Origin: Paenibacillus sp. PL2-23
Lineage (GTDB): Bacteria; Bacillota; Bacilli; Paenibacillales; Paenibacillaceae
Assembly: GCF_040834005.1 (NCBI RefSeq)
Contig: NZ_CP162129.1
Location: forward strand, 3,806,001-3,870,000
Direction: 5' to 3'
Length of the DNA stretch: 64,000 bases
The notes under the pieces: generated by a model
Databases searched by the model: none
Seen by the model: only the letters and a program-made list of their open reading frames with translations
What the model was told of the DNA's origin: nothing
Shown: one piece after another, positions 34,601 through 43,135 of the stretch
Layout: each line of letters begins with the position of its first letter
Numbering within the stretch: the stretch's first letter is position 1
Position numbers and translations under genes: made by a program

Positions 34601-35665
34601 TACTTCTGCACCAGCCTTGTTCGTCAGCTCGCCAATCCTGCCGCTTGACTGCAGCGTACTGCCCTTGGCTTCTTCTCGGAACGTAAGCTGTTGAACGGAA
34701 GCTCCCTCCTCTACCTCGATATAGGCCCCGCTCTCTACATTCATCTGTGCAACTGCTGTCTGCCCTTCCAGTACAACTCGCACCGGGCCTGCTTGTCTGG
34801 ATACGATGATGGATTCGACATTGGAATCCTGGATATGAATACTATTGGCGCCACCCCCATCGATATGAAGATTGCCGCGAATAGCCGAACCGGAGATCGT
34901 CACATCCCCTTCGCCAACACCCTCCGTCACATAAACATTTCCTTTAACCTCGGCTCCTTGGAGGGTAACCTGGTCAGTGCGAATGACAACATGGCCATTC
35001 GTTTCGATGTTTTTGTAGATGCCGGCCGTGGAATACACCTCTCCAGACAAGGTATAAAGCAGGGCAACGGCTTCTGCTCGAGTGACTGTGCGCTTCGGTC
35101 TGAATGTTCCGTCCGAATATCCCTTAATCACACCATCCGCTGTCAGCCTGGCAATGGAGGCTGCTGCATAAGTGTCGATGTCCCGGCTGTCTGTGAACAC
35201 TGCCAAGCTTGCCTGAAGCTTCTCTTGATCGGGCAGCTCCAGCTTAAAGGCTGCTGCCAGCAGCTTCGCGGCATCCTGTCTGCTTACGGGGGAGGCTGGC
35301 CTGAAGGTGCCATCGGGGTAACCCGTTATGACACCGGCAGCGGCTGCGCCAGCTACATCCTCAGCATACCATTCGTCGCCGAATACATCCGCGAAGACGG
35401 GGTCGACGCTCCCTTTATAGTGGAATACGCTGCTCAGCAGCCTTGCGAACTGCGCTCGTGTGACCGGAGCATCTGGGCGAAGGGTGCCATCCGGATAACC
35501 GGACAGCAGTCCCTGGTCCTCCCACTCCTTCATTGCCGAAAACCCCCAATGCTTCTCCTCCAGCACCGTTTGCTCCTTTGCTTGCGCGCTGTGTGCCTGG
35601 CTCGTCGGCAGCATCGTGACAGCCATGGCCGCCACAAGCAGCAAGGATAATCCCTTTTTCCTCAT
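31616..35665 (-). CDS. Cell-surface SLH-GH16-CBM endo-beta-glucanase (laminarinase-like)
   Basis: 1349 residues. A signal peptide (MRKKGLSLLLVAAMAVTMLPTSQAHS) is followed by three SLH repeats (about 38-82, 92-140, 155-205; pattern GYPDGTFRP...TRAE) for binding secondary cell-wall polymer. A beta-rich repetitive region spans about 215-355, then a Pro/Ser/Thr linker (358-395). A GH16 domain (about 400-655) carries the catalytic signature GEIDIMEARG, with Glu525 as likely nucleophile and Glu530 as acid/base. The C-terminal half holds four CBM4/9-type beta-sandwich modules (about 680-830, 865-1000, 1025-1170, 1185-1325). The enzyme should cleave beta-1,3 or mixed-linked glucan at the cell surface. 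AAGGAGC precedes the ATG and a perfect cre lies 54 bases upstream. Confidence 0.94.
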   Translation of the reverse strand: MRKKGLSLLLVAAMAVTMLPTSQAHSAQAKEQTVLEEKHWGFSAMKEWEDQGLLSGYPDGTLRPDAPVTRAQFARLLSSVFHYKGSVDPVFADVFGDEWYAEDVAGAAAAGVITGYPDGTFRPASPVSRQDAAKLLAAAFKLELPDQEKLQASLAVFTDSRDIDTYAAASIARLTADGVIKGYSDGTFRPKRTVTRAEAVALLYTLSGEVYSTAGIYKNIETNGHVVIRTDQVTLQGAEVKGNVYVTEGVGEGDVTISGSAIRGNLHIDGGGANSIHIQDSNVESIIVSRQAGPVRVVLEGQTAVAQMNVESGAYIEVEEGASVQQLTFREEAKGSTLQSSGRIGELTNKAGAEVKVPSPKPTSSVSTPISTPAPTPTASPTSSPSASPVPTDVPQEADWRIVWRDEFDRSGSNLDTNGIDLDKWGYQLGTGSQYGLDGWGNNEQQYYRQDNISVNNGLLTITAKQESYEGKPYTSGRLFTEPTFSQAYGKFEARMKLPAGEGLWPAFWMMPQDKEYGGWAASGEIDIMEARGRLLKEVGGTIHYGRNWPNNKSTGAEYHFEGEEDITGFHVYGLEWEPGELRWYVDGKLYQTINSWDSWGAGEPAKYAYPAPFDKPFYMILNLAVGGNYDGGRVPAASDMPAEMQVDYVRVYELDGRPYRTPVEPVIEAEPYPSSYKEPIAGNFVYDAGYEEAFTNVTTSGDSLNTRYWNFVTVDTFGGAGAVSVDTLAGDRFAKVNITSGGNAAHAVQLIQNVTLGKGRWYQLSFDAKSDANRTMAVKLGGGASRGWSVYSDSLETKLTGTVSSYSMTFQMTSDTDQLARLEFNMGVGTSPVWIGNVRLEETTAPDPYAENGEKEPLENGNHIYNGSFELGRMDRLTYWQLVKQGAAEAHASVDAAARELMVSLPEPGARAEDVALVQKGLTLIDGNEYKLTFKARASLSRTIAAQLQKPDGSVYASSQTVALSTAMEAYELSFWMEGGEGKSSQLAFLLGSGSGDVYIDDVVLTRLTDNNVGLPLEEQFPLKNGDFSNGMNRWSEHVQGRYDGWDSVTRFSVENGAAVGSISSVGNNPWDVMLMQTDFPLRRNGTYIVTLDAKSSIDRETEIVIDIPGARLLSNREQLTTDWRSFSYELPVNADVTASFKLLLGKLQNAAPLGSHTVMVDNVRVELKDARTQAFLAVNGGFDNGMAGWFTHVQGVYDGPSSAVVTAENGAAAAAIHHPGLNPWDIVLFQNAVTLKKGITYTVSFTARATTPRSVDLSVENSSYFRYLNERVRLEDYVQTYSFDFTMTQDDAASLKLLLGKMPEDGVSPHQIYIDNVRFERKGAQEATGEAARSSHDIDPPAASAVQ

Positions 35666-35718
35666 TGTAGCTTGCTCCTTCCTCCAAATAAGGTTTCGTA
35701 CACTTATTACTCTCGATA

Positions 35719-35732
35719 TGTAATCGCTTACA
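35719..35732. promoter_or_regulatory. CcpA cre site upstream of the SLH-GH16 gene
   Basis: TGTAAGCGATTACA on the minus strand is a perfect match to the cre consensus TGWAANCGNTNWCA. It lies 54 bases upstream of the start codon. It predicts carbon catabolite repression of the glucanase by CcpA with HPr-Ser-P. Confidence 0.85.
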
Positions 35733-35742
35733 TTGACATGAG

Positions 35743-35796
35743 AAAAGCAGCCCGCCGCTAAGAGTTCAATGGTGACACTTCAGATGGCAGGCTGCT
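35743..35796 (-). terminator. Terminator of the binding-protein gene in the glucan locus
   Basis: On the minus strand AGCAGCCTGCC pairs with GGCGGGCTGCT (one G-U pair) around a roughly 30-base loop, followed by TTTTCTC. It lies just upstream of the cre site. Confidence 0.7.
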
Positions 35797-35851
35797 CATG
35801 ATGAGTTAGTCTTGGTCTATTGCCTTGTTCGTGCAGAGCTTGTTGTAGATC

Positions 35852-37573
35852 TTATTTGGCTTTGTCGTACCACTCGTTAACTTCCTTCGTAATTTGCTCC
35901 CCGCCGGATTTCATCCAGTTGTCGACCATCGTGTCGAAGGAGTCGAGCGGTTGCTGGCCATATACAATCTTGCTGTACGTTTCGTTCAACAGCTTGTTCA
36001 GCAGCTCGTTTTTGCTTTGCATCGTTTCAGTCAGAGGTCCCATATAGTAGTTCTTCATACGGATGTCCTTCTGATCCACCACAACCTTCATGGCTTCAAT
36101 GTTCTCAATCTTACGGCCATTAAATTCTTGCTTCTCGTATGGCGTCTCCGGCTCTGCGCCGCTCGCAAGCTTCACATGCGTGTCGGCATACAGGGTCGGA
36201 ATACGCGCGCCCTCGTAAGTCAGGGAGTAGAAGAGCGGAGGAGCCGCTTTATCCTTCAGACCCGGGAACAGCTCCGGATACTTCGCGATATCCGTTGTCA
36301 CGGTTCCATCTTGCAGTACAGCGTAGTCGTAGCCTTCCGCGAAGCCGTTCGCAAATTCGCTGTCCGGCTGCGGGTTCGCCGTATTCTCGAAGAACCAGTT
36401 GTAGTAATGAAGCACCGCCTCCGGATGCTTGGCGTCCTTGTTAATGAAGAGGTAGCCGTTGGACGGAGGATTGCCGCCTGCCGAGCCGATCTTGCCATCA
36501 TTGCCACCAGGAACCGGGTAAGCTTTGAAGCTTGCGCCTGGCACATTGGATACCAGATCCGGGAACGGCCATGCCGGCAGCCAGTTCGGGCCGAACATAA
36601 TGCCCGCTTCGCCCTTCGTGAACAGTTCGGAGCCGCCAACCTCATCGAACAGCGCCGCGTCCTCCGAGATGTAGCCTTTGTCCATCCATTCCTTCAGCTT
36701 GGCTAGCGCTTCCTTGGCTGCAGGATTCACCGAGCCGTGCTCCAGCTTGCCCTCTGCGTTCAGATTCCATTGGCCCGGCATCGTGCCGTGAGCGCCGAAT
36801 ACAAAGCCGATGTCAGTCATCCAGTTGTTGAAGCCGTTCTTGAACGCAGTCGCAAGTCCAATCGTGTCCGCCGCGCCGTTGCCGTCTGGATCCTTATTCA
36901 CGAAGGCGTCCATTACAGCCTCCAGCTCGGCAATATTCGTAGGCGCCTGCAAGCCCAGCTTGTCGAGCCAGTCTTGTCTAATCCACATGACGTGATCGCC
37001 GTTGTAAGCGTAATCGAGGATCGGCAGGGCCATCTTCTCGCCATCGCGAGTAATCGGGAGCCAGATGGAAGAATCTAATGCAAGACCTTCCTTATACGTG
37101 TCATTGGCGTATTGTTCAACCAAATCCCCTACAGGCATGAATTGATCGGAGTCAATCAGCATGTTCACCGTTTCCAGATCGCCGCGGTAAGCGACAACAT
37201 CCGGCATTTGCTCACCCGAGGAGAGCATGAGGCGAAGCTTTGTTTTGTAAGCGTCATTCGTATTGGTGACAACCCAGTTATATTTGATCTCAATGCCAAG
37301 GCGTTCCTTGATCATGCGAGTAAGCACGTTATTCTCAATGCTTTCGCCCTCTTTGAAGATGGCCGCATTGTCATTCAGACCCCATACTGTTGTCAGCGTA
37401 ATCGGAGTTGTGTATTTACCGTTTACAAAGCCTTCGTCACCGCTGGAGCTTGCGCCATTCGTGCTCGCATTGCTGCTAGGAGCCGATGTGTTGTTGCCGT
37501 TATTGCCGCCGGAGCATGCCGCGATCGTAACCGCAAAGGATAAGGTCAGCAGCAGAGACAGCCACTTTTTCAT
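35852..37573 (-). CDS. Sugar-binding lipoprotein of the ABC importer (glucan locus)
   Basis: 573 residues. The lipoprotein signal MKKWLSLLLTLSFAVTIAAC has lipobox IAAC at Cys20; a Gly/Asn/Ser/Thr-rich linker follows. The mature chain is a LipO-like extracellular solute-binding protein (TTVWGLNDNAAIF, LRLMLSSGEQMPDVVAYRGDLETVNMLI, WIRQDWLDKLGLQAPTNIAELEAVMDAF, GGNDGKIGSAGG, YLFINKDAKHPEAVLHYYNWFFEN). LipO-type proteins of this length usually serve oligo- or polysaccharide importers. It lies 130 bases after the LplC-type permease gene, a gap that contains the inverted repeat at 37611, and is read in the same direction as the GH16 gene. Confidence 0.93.
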   Translation of the reverse strand: MKKWLSLLLTLSFAVTIAACSGGNNGNNTSAPSSNASTNGASSSGDEGFVNGKYTTPITLTTVWGLNDNAAIFKEGESIENNVLTRMIKERLGIEIKYNWVVTNTNDAYKTKLRLMLSSGEQMPDVVAYRGDLETVNMLIDSDQFMPVGDLVEQYANDTYKEGLALDSSIWLPITRDGEKMALPILDYAYNGDHVMWIRQDWLDKLGLQAPTNIAELEAVMDAFVNKDPDGNGAADTIGLATAFKNGFNNWMTDIGFVFGAHGTMPGQWNLNAEGKLEHGSVNPAAKEALAKLKEWMDKGYISEDAALFDEVGGSELFTKGEAGIMFGPNWLPAWPFPDLVSNVPGASFKAYPVPGGNDGKIGSAGGNPPSNGYLFINKDAKHPEAVLHYYNWFFENTANPQPDSEFANGFAEGYDYAVLQDGTVTTDIAKYPELFPGLKDKAAPPLFYSLTYEGARIPTLYADTHVKLASGAEPETPYEKQEFNGRKIENIEAMKVVVDQKDIRMKNYYMGPLTETMQSKNELLNKLLNETYSKIVYGQQPLDSFDTMVDNWMKSGGEQITKEVNEWYDKAK

Positions 37574-37610
37574 TTCTAAATACCCCCTGTAAGTTAAATA
37601 ATGTTATACA

Positions 37611-37632
37611 TAACGAATTATGTTATTCGTTA
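37611..37632. promoter_or_regulatory. 8-bp inverted repeat upstream of the glucan-locus binding protein
   Basis: TAACGAAT, spacer TATGTT, ATTCGTTA. It lies 38 bases upstream of the gene start in the gap after the permease gene. It may be a regulator site or an RNA-processing hairpin; the partner is unknown. Confidence 0.45.
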
Positions 37633-37703
37633 CTACTTCATCTTACTTGGTCCTCTTATCGCTTTGAAAGACCACTTTTTTGTGTTTGATGCCATTTTGT
37701 CGC

Positions 37704-38582
37704 CTATTCCTTCACCGCGCCAAGAATGATGCCTTTGACGAAATACCGTTGCAGGAACGGATACACCAGCAGAATGGGCAGCGTCCCAATAAAGATCTGA
37801 GCCGCCTTTACCGTACGCTGGGAGATGTTCTTCAGCTCGTTAACGTCGGGATTAATTTTGTTGAAATCCTGCTGAACAATAACCGTTTGCAGGAAGGTGG
37901 ATAACGGATATTTGCGATAATCGGTAATATACAACAATCCGTCAAACCAGGAGTTCCAGTGCATTACCATTGTGAACAACGAGATGGTTGCGATTGCAGG
38001 CATGGATACCGGCAAATAAATGCTGACGAGCGTGCGGAACTGCCCGGCGCCGTCGATCAGCGAAGCCTCCTCCAGCTCCTTCGGCACGGCGCGGAAGAAG
38101 TTCATCATAAGCACCATATTGAAGACGTTAATCGCAAGCGGCAGCACGAGCGCCCATATGGAATTCATTAAGTCCAGATTGCGGATCAGCATATAAGAAG
38201 GTACAATGCCTCCGCTGAACAGCATCGTGAACAGGAAGTACCACATATAGATGGATCGGCTGCGGAAGCCCGCGTTATCCTTGGACAACGCATAGCCTGC
38301 CAGCGTCATAAGTCCCATGCCCACGGCTGTGCCCAGCAGGGTGCGCTCAATACCAACCAGCAGCGCATTATGAAAGTTATCGTTGTTTAGCGTCTTCGTA
38401 TAGGCCTCGAAGTTGAAGCCAATGGGGACAAGTCCAACAAGATTGGAGTTAGCCGGCGCGCTGGCGCTGAAGCTGACCGCGAGAATATGAATCAGCGGCA
38501 GCACGCAGGTTAAGCAGATCAGACCTAGCAGCACATAGTTGATGGTCGAAAATATTTTGTAGCCTGTCGTTTTATAATACAT
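37704..38582 (-). CDS. Carbohydrate ABC importer permease (LplC type), glucan locus
   Basis: 292 residues with six membrane spans, opening YKIFSTINYVLLGLICLTCVLPLIHILAVSFS. It contains FTMLFSGGIVPSYMLIRNLDLMNSIWALVLP and the ATPase-contact loop ELEEASLIDGAGQFRTLVSIYLPVSMPAIA, and ends YPFLQRYFVKGIILGAVKE, all typical of the LplC/YtcP group. It pairs with the LplB-type permease encoded 39 bases upstream and uses the binding protein encoded downstream. No ATPase gene is present in the locus. Confidence 0.94.
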   Translation of the reverse strand: MYYKTTGYKIFSTINYVLLGLICLTCVLPLIHILAVSFSASAPANSNLVGLVPIGFNFEAYTKTLNNDNFHNALLVGIERTLLGTAVGMGLMTLAGYALSKDNAGFRSRSIYMWYFLFTMLFSGGIVPSYMLIRNLDLMNSIWALVLPLAINVFNMVLMMNFFRAVPKELEEASLIDGAGQFRTLVSIYLPVSMPAIATISLFTMVMHWNSWFDGLLYITDYRKYPLSTFLQTVIVQQDFNKINPDVNELKNISQRTVKAAQIFIGTLPILLVYPFLQRYFVKGIILGAVKE

Positions 38583-38621
38583 CTGTTCCCACCCTTTTTC
38601 TCATCCGTCTCTGGCGTGACC

Positions 38622-39572
38622 TTAAAATATGCGATAGCCGGCGTATTTGTAGGCAAGTCTATAAGCAAATACGATCATAATAAGACCGATCACGGATTTG
38701 AACAGCCCTACTGCCGTACCGAAGCTGTACTGCCCATTCAGAATCGCCGTCCGATACACGAACGTATCGATAATATCGCCTTTGTCGTACACAAGAGAGT
38801 TGTAGAGATTAAAGATCTGATCGAAGCCTCCGTTTAGTATGTTGCCGAGCGACAGTGTGCCGACTACAACCGCAATTGGAATCATGGCTGGAATGGTAAT
38901 ATGAATCGTCTGCTTCCAGCGATTGGCCCCATCCACCTCCGCCGCTTCGTACAAGGAGGGGTTGACGCCCGCAAGCGCGGCCAGGAATACGATCGTGTTG
39001 AAGCCGAAGTTTTGCCAAATATCGCTGACAACTACCGTGAATCGGAACCAATCGCCGTCTGTCAGCCATGGAATTGAGGTCATGCCCAGCGACATCAGCG
39101 TTGTATTCACAATGCCCTTGCTTCCCAGCATATCGGTCAGAATCGCTCCGAGTATGACCCAGGAAATAAAGTGGGGCAAGTACACCAGCGTCTGTACAAC
39201 ACGCTTGAAGAACACTCTTCTGATCTCATTCAGCAGAATCGCAAAAACAAAGGGCACGATCAAGCCAAACACAATCTTCAAGCCCGATATGATTAACGTG
39301 TTCCAGATAACCTCCTTGCTATCCGGATATTCGAACATAAATCGGAAATGCTCCAGGCCGATAAATTCGGAATGAAACAGGCCATGCTTTGGCTTAAAAT
39401 CCTGGAATGCCATCACAAGGCCGCCCATCGGCACATAGGCGAATATAAACGTAACAATCGCTGCCGGAAGCAGCATGAGATGCAAGGGCCAAGTACGACT
39501 CCACTTCTCTCTCATCCGCTCTGGCTTTTTTTTCATCTCTGGTTGCTGCGGCTGGTTGATCACACTCTCCAC
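38622..39572 (-). CDS. Carbohydrate ABC importer permease (LplB type), glucan locus
   Basis: 316 residues from a GTG at 39572 (VESVINQPQQPEMKKK), ten bases after AAAGGGGG. A longer frame to 39686 exists but lacks a ribosome site and would intrude on the divergent kinase promoter region. Six spans, opening LHLMLLPAAIVTFIFAYVPMGGLVMAFQDFKP. The ATPase-contact loop reads YEAAEVDGANRWKQTIHITIPAMIP, and the chain ends ALAYKYAGYRIF, typical of LplB. It is first in the permease-permease-binding-protein unit and is divergent from the two-component genes that probably control it. Confidence 0.93.
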   Translation of the reverse strand: MESVINQPQQPEMKKKPERMREKWSRTWPLHLMLLPAAIVTFIFAYVPMGGLVMAFQDFKPKHGLFHSEFIGLEHFRFMFEYPDSKEVIWNTLIISGLKIVFGLIVPFVFAILLNEIRRVFFKRVVQTLVYLPHFISWVILGAILTDMLGSKGIVNTTLMSLGMTSIPWLTDGDWFRFTVVVSDIWQNFGFNTIVFLAALAGVNPSLYEAAEVDGANRWKQTIHITIPAMIPIAVVVGTLSLGNILNGGFDQIFNLYNSLVYDKGDIIDTFVYRTAILNGQYSFGTAVGLFKSVIGLIMIVFAYRLAYKYAGYRIF

Positions 39573-39734
39573 CGTGTGTCTGCCCCCTTTCGAAAATTGG
39601 AGTTGTCTTTTAACCTCTCCCTGTATCATAATCTTATCAGCACTCTCCCCTGTGCTTATAGACCACGATTTTTGGAAGCATGCCACTTTTTTTGTTTCCT
39701 GTGCTCCAACATTGCGCCAAAGGTGAGGTAAAGG

Positions 39735-41471
39735 ATGCGACTAAGAGAAAATACATTTGCCAAAATTATGACTCTGATAGTTTTGTTATTAATTCCCATT
39801 ATTTTATTGTACACACTATCCATAAGAACAAGCATTCAGGTCATCAAGGACGAGATGCGCTCGCTTAAGCAGAAGGACATTACGTATCTAGCCAGTGAAA
39901 TCGACAGAAGCGTTACCACGTTATCCTCACTTGGCTTTCTTCTCAGCGAGGATATTCATATTCAGCAGCTGCAGACGCTTCACCTTATTGAAAGCGCTTA
40001 TGATCGCAACGACGAGCGGCTGCGCATCATGGAGAGGCTGCGCCTTCTCAACGTGTCCCAGAGATGGGATACGCAATACAGCATACTAGCGCCGGAGAAT
40101 GAGGAGTTTGTATCCACGAACAAATATCTCTCCTATGATCTAGAGCGTGTCCAAGCATCGCTGGCGCCGAATTGGCGTTATTTGGAGATGACAACTCAAA
40201 ATATGAAGCAGCAGCGCTTTGTCCGTCATATCGTGAAGCCCCGCAGCAAGCTGACAGATCTGAAGAACGCGGGTATCATTGTCGAAATATCGTTTCCGGA
40301 GGAGCATATTATCAAGGACCTGGATGCCTTCAAGCAAACAGGCAAAGGCGATCCTTTCCTAATGGACGCCAATGGCAGCACGATTCGGAACAAAAGCTCC
40401 AACGACGGCATGATTGCCTTAATTGGCGGCCTTATACAAGCCAACGAGCTGCATCCTGCCGCCAGCAACCAAATCGTCAAGCTGGAAGGCAGCGATTATC
40501 TGATTACATTCGCTTATATTGGAACGCTGAATTGGTATTTGGTGGATTACGTGCCCATTGAGGAAGTGCTGCAGCCTATCGTGAAAAGCCAGATGCTGTT
40601 CTACGGCTCCGTAGCGCTGCTCCTCATCATGAGCCTTCTCGCGGGGTACCTGCTCTACCGCAATGTGCAGCGCCCCATCGGTCTGCTGATCCGCAACGTC
40701 AAGCGGCTGCAGGAAGGGAATTATTCGGCTCGGATTAATGTTAATCCGAAGAACGAGTTCAGCTACCTGTTCGAGCGGTTCAACGACATGGCCGCGGAAA
40801 TCGAGAGGCTGATCGGCAAGGTGTACGTGGAGGAGCTCAGGCGCCGCGAGGCCAACGTCAAGCAGCTGCAGTCCCAGATCAACCCGCATTTCCTGTACAA
40901 CTGCTTTGCGCTGATTCGCAGCCTGGCGAGGCTCGACAAGAAGGAATCTGTTATGACGATGAGCCTGCACCTGTCCAAATATTATCGTTATACAACAAGG
41001 GTAGAGAAGCTGACGGCTACACTGAAGGAAGAGCTCCAGCTGCTGGAGAGCTATCTGGAAATCCAACGCTTCCATATTCAGCATTTGAATTATCGCATAC
41101 AGGTGCCGGAGACCATGCTAACGTTGGAAATTCCGCGTTTGCTGCTTCAGCCGATCGTCGAAAATGCTGTTCTGCACGGCATTGAGCGGTTCGACGGCGA
41201 CGGGGTCATTGCCATTACGGGAGCTCAATCGGGTGGCTGGAACACCCTTCTTGTGGAAGACAACGGTGTCGGCATGACGGACGAAGCACTCCAAAAGCTG
41301 GAGCGCGATCTGCTGAATATGCCTGACGACAACACGGGCTGCGCGCTATGGAATATTCGGCAGCGCATGCTGTTCCAGTTCGGACCGAACGCCTCCATAC
41401 AATTCAAGCTTCGCCCGGAGGGCGGCGTAAGCGTGCGACTGGAATGGCCGGACCAAGCTGCAGAGCATTAA
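39735..41471 (+). CDS. Sensor histidine kinase (YesM type), glucan locus
   Basis: 578 residues; GGTGAGGTAAAGG precedes the ATG. Two spans (ITLIVLLLIPIILLYTLSIR-like segment near 10-30 and FYGSVALLLIMSLLAGYLLY near 290-310) flank an extracytoplasmic sensor domain. HAMP follows, then the kinase core with phospho-acceptor His in QSQINPHFLYNCFALIRS and the ATP-binding motifs VEDNGVGMTDEAL and CALWNIRQRML. It is divergent from the importer genes and 50 bases before its response regulator. Signal: probably a beta-glucan oligosaccharide, judged only from the neighbouring GH16 gene. Confidence 0.94.
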   Translation: MRLRENTFAKIMTLIVLLLIPIILLYTLSIRTSIQVIKDEMRSLKQKDITYLASEIDRSVTTLSSLGFLLSEDIHIQQLQTLHLIESAYDRNDERLRIMERLRLLNVSQRWDTQYSILAPENEEFVSTNKYLSYDLERVQASLAPNWRYLEMTTQNMKQQRFVRHIVKPRSKLTDLKNAGIIVEISFPEEHIIKDLDAFKQTGKGDPFLMDANGSTIRNKSSNDGMIALIGGLIQANELHPAASNQIVKLEGSDYLITFAYIGTLNWYLVDYVPIEEVLQPIVKSQMLFYGSVALLLIMSLLAGYLLYRNVQRPIGLLIRNVKRLQEGNYSARINVNPKNEFSYLFERFNDMAAEIERLIGKVYVEELRRREANVKQLQSQINPHFLYNCFALIRSLARLDKKESVMTMSLHLSKYYRYTTRVEKLTATLKEELQLLESYLEIQRFHIQHLNYRIQVPETMLTLEIPRLLLQPIVENAVLHGIERFDGDGVIAITGAQSGGWNTLLVEDNGVGMTDEALQKLERDLLNMPDDNTGCALWNIRQRMLFQFGPNASIQFKLRPEGGVSVRLEWPDQAAEH

Positions 41472-41521
41472 GAAGCGTAACGAACTTGACCTAGACTTAG
41501 ACTTAGAGAGGCTGATTATCT

Positions 41522-43135
41522 ATGTATCAATTGTTAATTGTGGACGACCAGCCGGATCTGGTGACGGATCTGGCGACCAACCTGCCTTGGCGCAGCATCG
41601 GAATCGGTGAAGTGCATCAAGCAGGCTCCGGAGCGGAAGCGCTGGACATTATGCGTTCAACGCCGATCGACGTCGTGATATCCGACATCCGAATGCCGGG
41701 CATATCTGGTTTGGATCTGATCGAGACGATCCGGAGAACATGGAGCCATGTGCGTTGCATACTGCTCTCCGGCTACAACGATTTCGAATATGCGCAGCGT
41801 GCGCTGAAGAGCCAGGCAACCGACTATCTGCTGAAGCCTGTTGAGGACGAGGAGCTGCTGACTGCCGTGGGGCGGGCGATCGAGGAGCTGGAGAGCCGAT
41901 GGCGGGAGGTGAGCTCCCATCAAAGCGCAATGGCCTCCATTCGGGAGAATTATCCCATTCTGCGTTCCCATCTTCTCTTGTCTCTGCTGCAGGGCGAAGT
42001 AATCGCCCGCGTCCAGCTGGAAGAGAAGCTGGCCATGGTGGAGCTGCCCTTTGCTTACGAAAGTCCATACTGTATGATGCTGCTTCGTATGGAAGACTAC
42101 TTCTACGAGCAGAATGAACGCGATGCTTCGCTGCTGGAATTTGCGGTATGCAATATGGCGGAGGAAATATTCGCGGAGGAGCATCAGCTGTGGTACGCGA
42201 AGGACAGCTTCGGCTACCATGTATTTCTTATTTTCCAGAAGCGGGCTGGCTCCCAGTCTCTTCGCATGGAGTCGATTGAACAGAGGGCTGCGCATCTGCA
42301 GCATTACGTCAAGCTTTATTTGAAAGGGACTATATCGCTGGTGCTGGGCGGTCAAAGCACTTTCACCGAGGGGCTGTCCCGGCATTACGAGACGCTGCTT
42401 GGCAGCTTTCGCCAGCGCATTGGGGTCGAGCGCGATTTCCTGCTTACGCTGAACGAACAGTCGCAAACTAGTGAGGGAGAAGCCCATTCATTGTCCCACC
42501 TGTACCAGCCGCCGCAAATGAGCCACCTGCTGGAAGCCGGACAATGGGAGGCGGCGGAGCAGAAGCTGGAGCAAATCATAGAGGAGCTTGAAGGGAAGCG
42601 CGGAGACTCCTATGAGCATATATTGGAAGCCTACTTCGCACTTGTCAGCGCGCTCAGCTATGCCATTCACAAAAACAAGCTGTGGCTGGCGGATTGTCTG
42701 GGGGTAGAATACAACCACCTGATGAGCGGCCCCCACTTCCATACGATTGCCCAGCTGAAGTCATGGGTCGAGGATGCAATCAAAAGCTATAGAGGATGTA
42801 TGGAGGGCCGCGTTCAGGACTCTCGTACGGGGCTTATTCAGAAGGTGCAGGAGTATGCCGCCGGCCGCTTGGCCGACGCCTCCCTGCAGACGATCGCGGA
42901 TCATGTCTATCTGAACCCCTCCTATCTCTCCAAGGTATACAAGCTGGAGACGGGAGAAGGCATTAGCGAATATTTGTCCCGTCTGAAGATGGAAGCCGCC
43001 GCGCATCTGCTTCGTTCATCCTCTCAGAAGATTTATGAGATTGCTGCCGGGGTCGGCTACCAGAAAACCAGTTATTTCATCAAGGTGTTCAAGGACCGAT
43101 ATGGCATGACGCCTCAGGAGTTCCGGGACAAATAA
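41522..43135 (+). CDS. AraC-family two-component response regulator (YesN type), glucan locus
   Basis: 537 residues; AGAGAGGCTG precedes the ATG. The receiver domain has VDDQP, phospho-acceptor Asp55 in VVISDIRMPGISGLDLI and the lysine in DYLLKPVEDE. The C-terminal AraC domain (about 435-535) has IADHVYLNPSYLSKVYKLETGEGISEYLSRLKMEAAAHLL and YEIAAGVGYQKTSYFIKVFKDRYGMTPQEFR. It should activate the divergent importer genes. Its last 22 bases overlap the end of the convergent MBL-fold gene, an unusually tight tail-to-tail arrangement. Confidence 0.95.
   Translation: MYQLLIVDDQPDLVTDLATNLPWRSIGIGEVHQAGSGAEALDIMRSTPIDVVISDIRMPGISGLDLIETIRRTWSHVRCILLSGYNDFEYAQRALKSQATDYLLKPVEDEELLTAVGRAIEELESRWREVSSHQSAMASIRENYPILRSHLLLSLLQGEVIARVQLEEKLAMVELPFAYESPYCMMLLRMEDYFYEQNERDASLLEFAVCNMAEEIFAEEHQLWYAKDSFGYHVFLIFQKRAGSQSLRMESIEQRAAHLQHYVKLYLKGTISLVLGGQSTFTEGLSRHYETLLGSFRQRIGVERDFLLTLNEQSQTSEGEAHSLSHLYQPPQMSHLLEAGQWEAAEQKLEQIIEELEGKRGDSYEHILEAYFALVSALSYAIHKNKLWLADCLGVEYNHLMSGPHFHTIAQLKSWVEDAIKSYRGCMEGRVQDSRTGLIQKVQEYAAGRLADASLQTIADHVYLNPSYLSKVYKLETGEGISEYLSRLKMEAAAHLLRSSSQKIYEIAAGVGYQKTSYFIKVFKDRYGMTPQEFRDK

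Noticed and set aside
39573-39686. N-terminal extension of the LplB permease
   Set aside because: No ribosome site near the upstream ATGs, no match to the family start, and it would cover the divergent control region.
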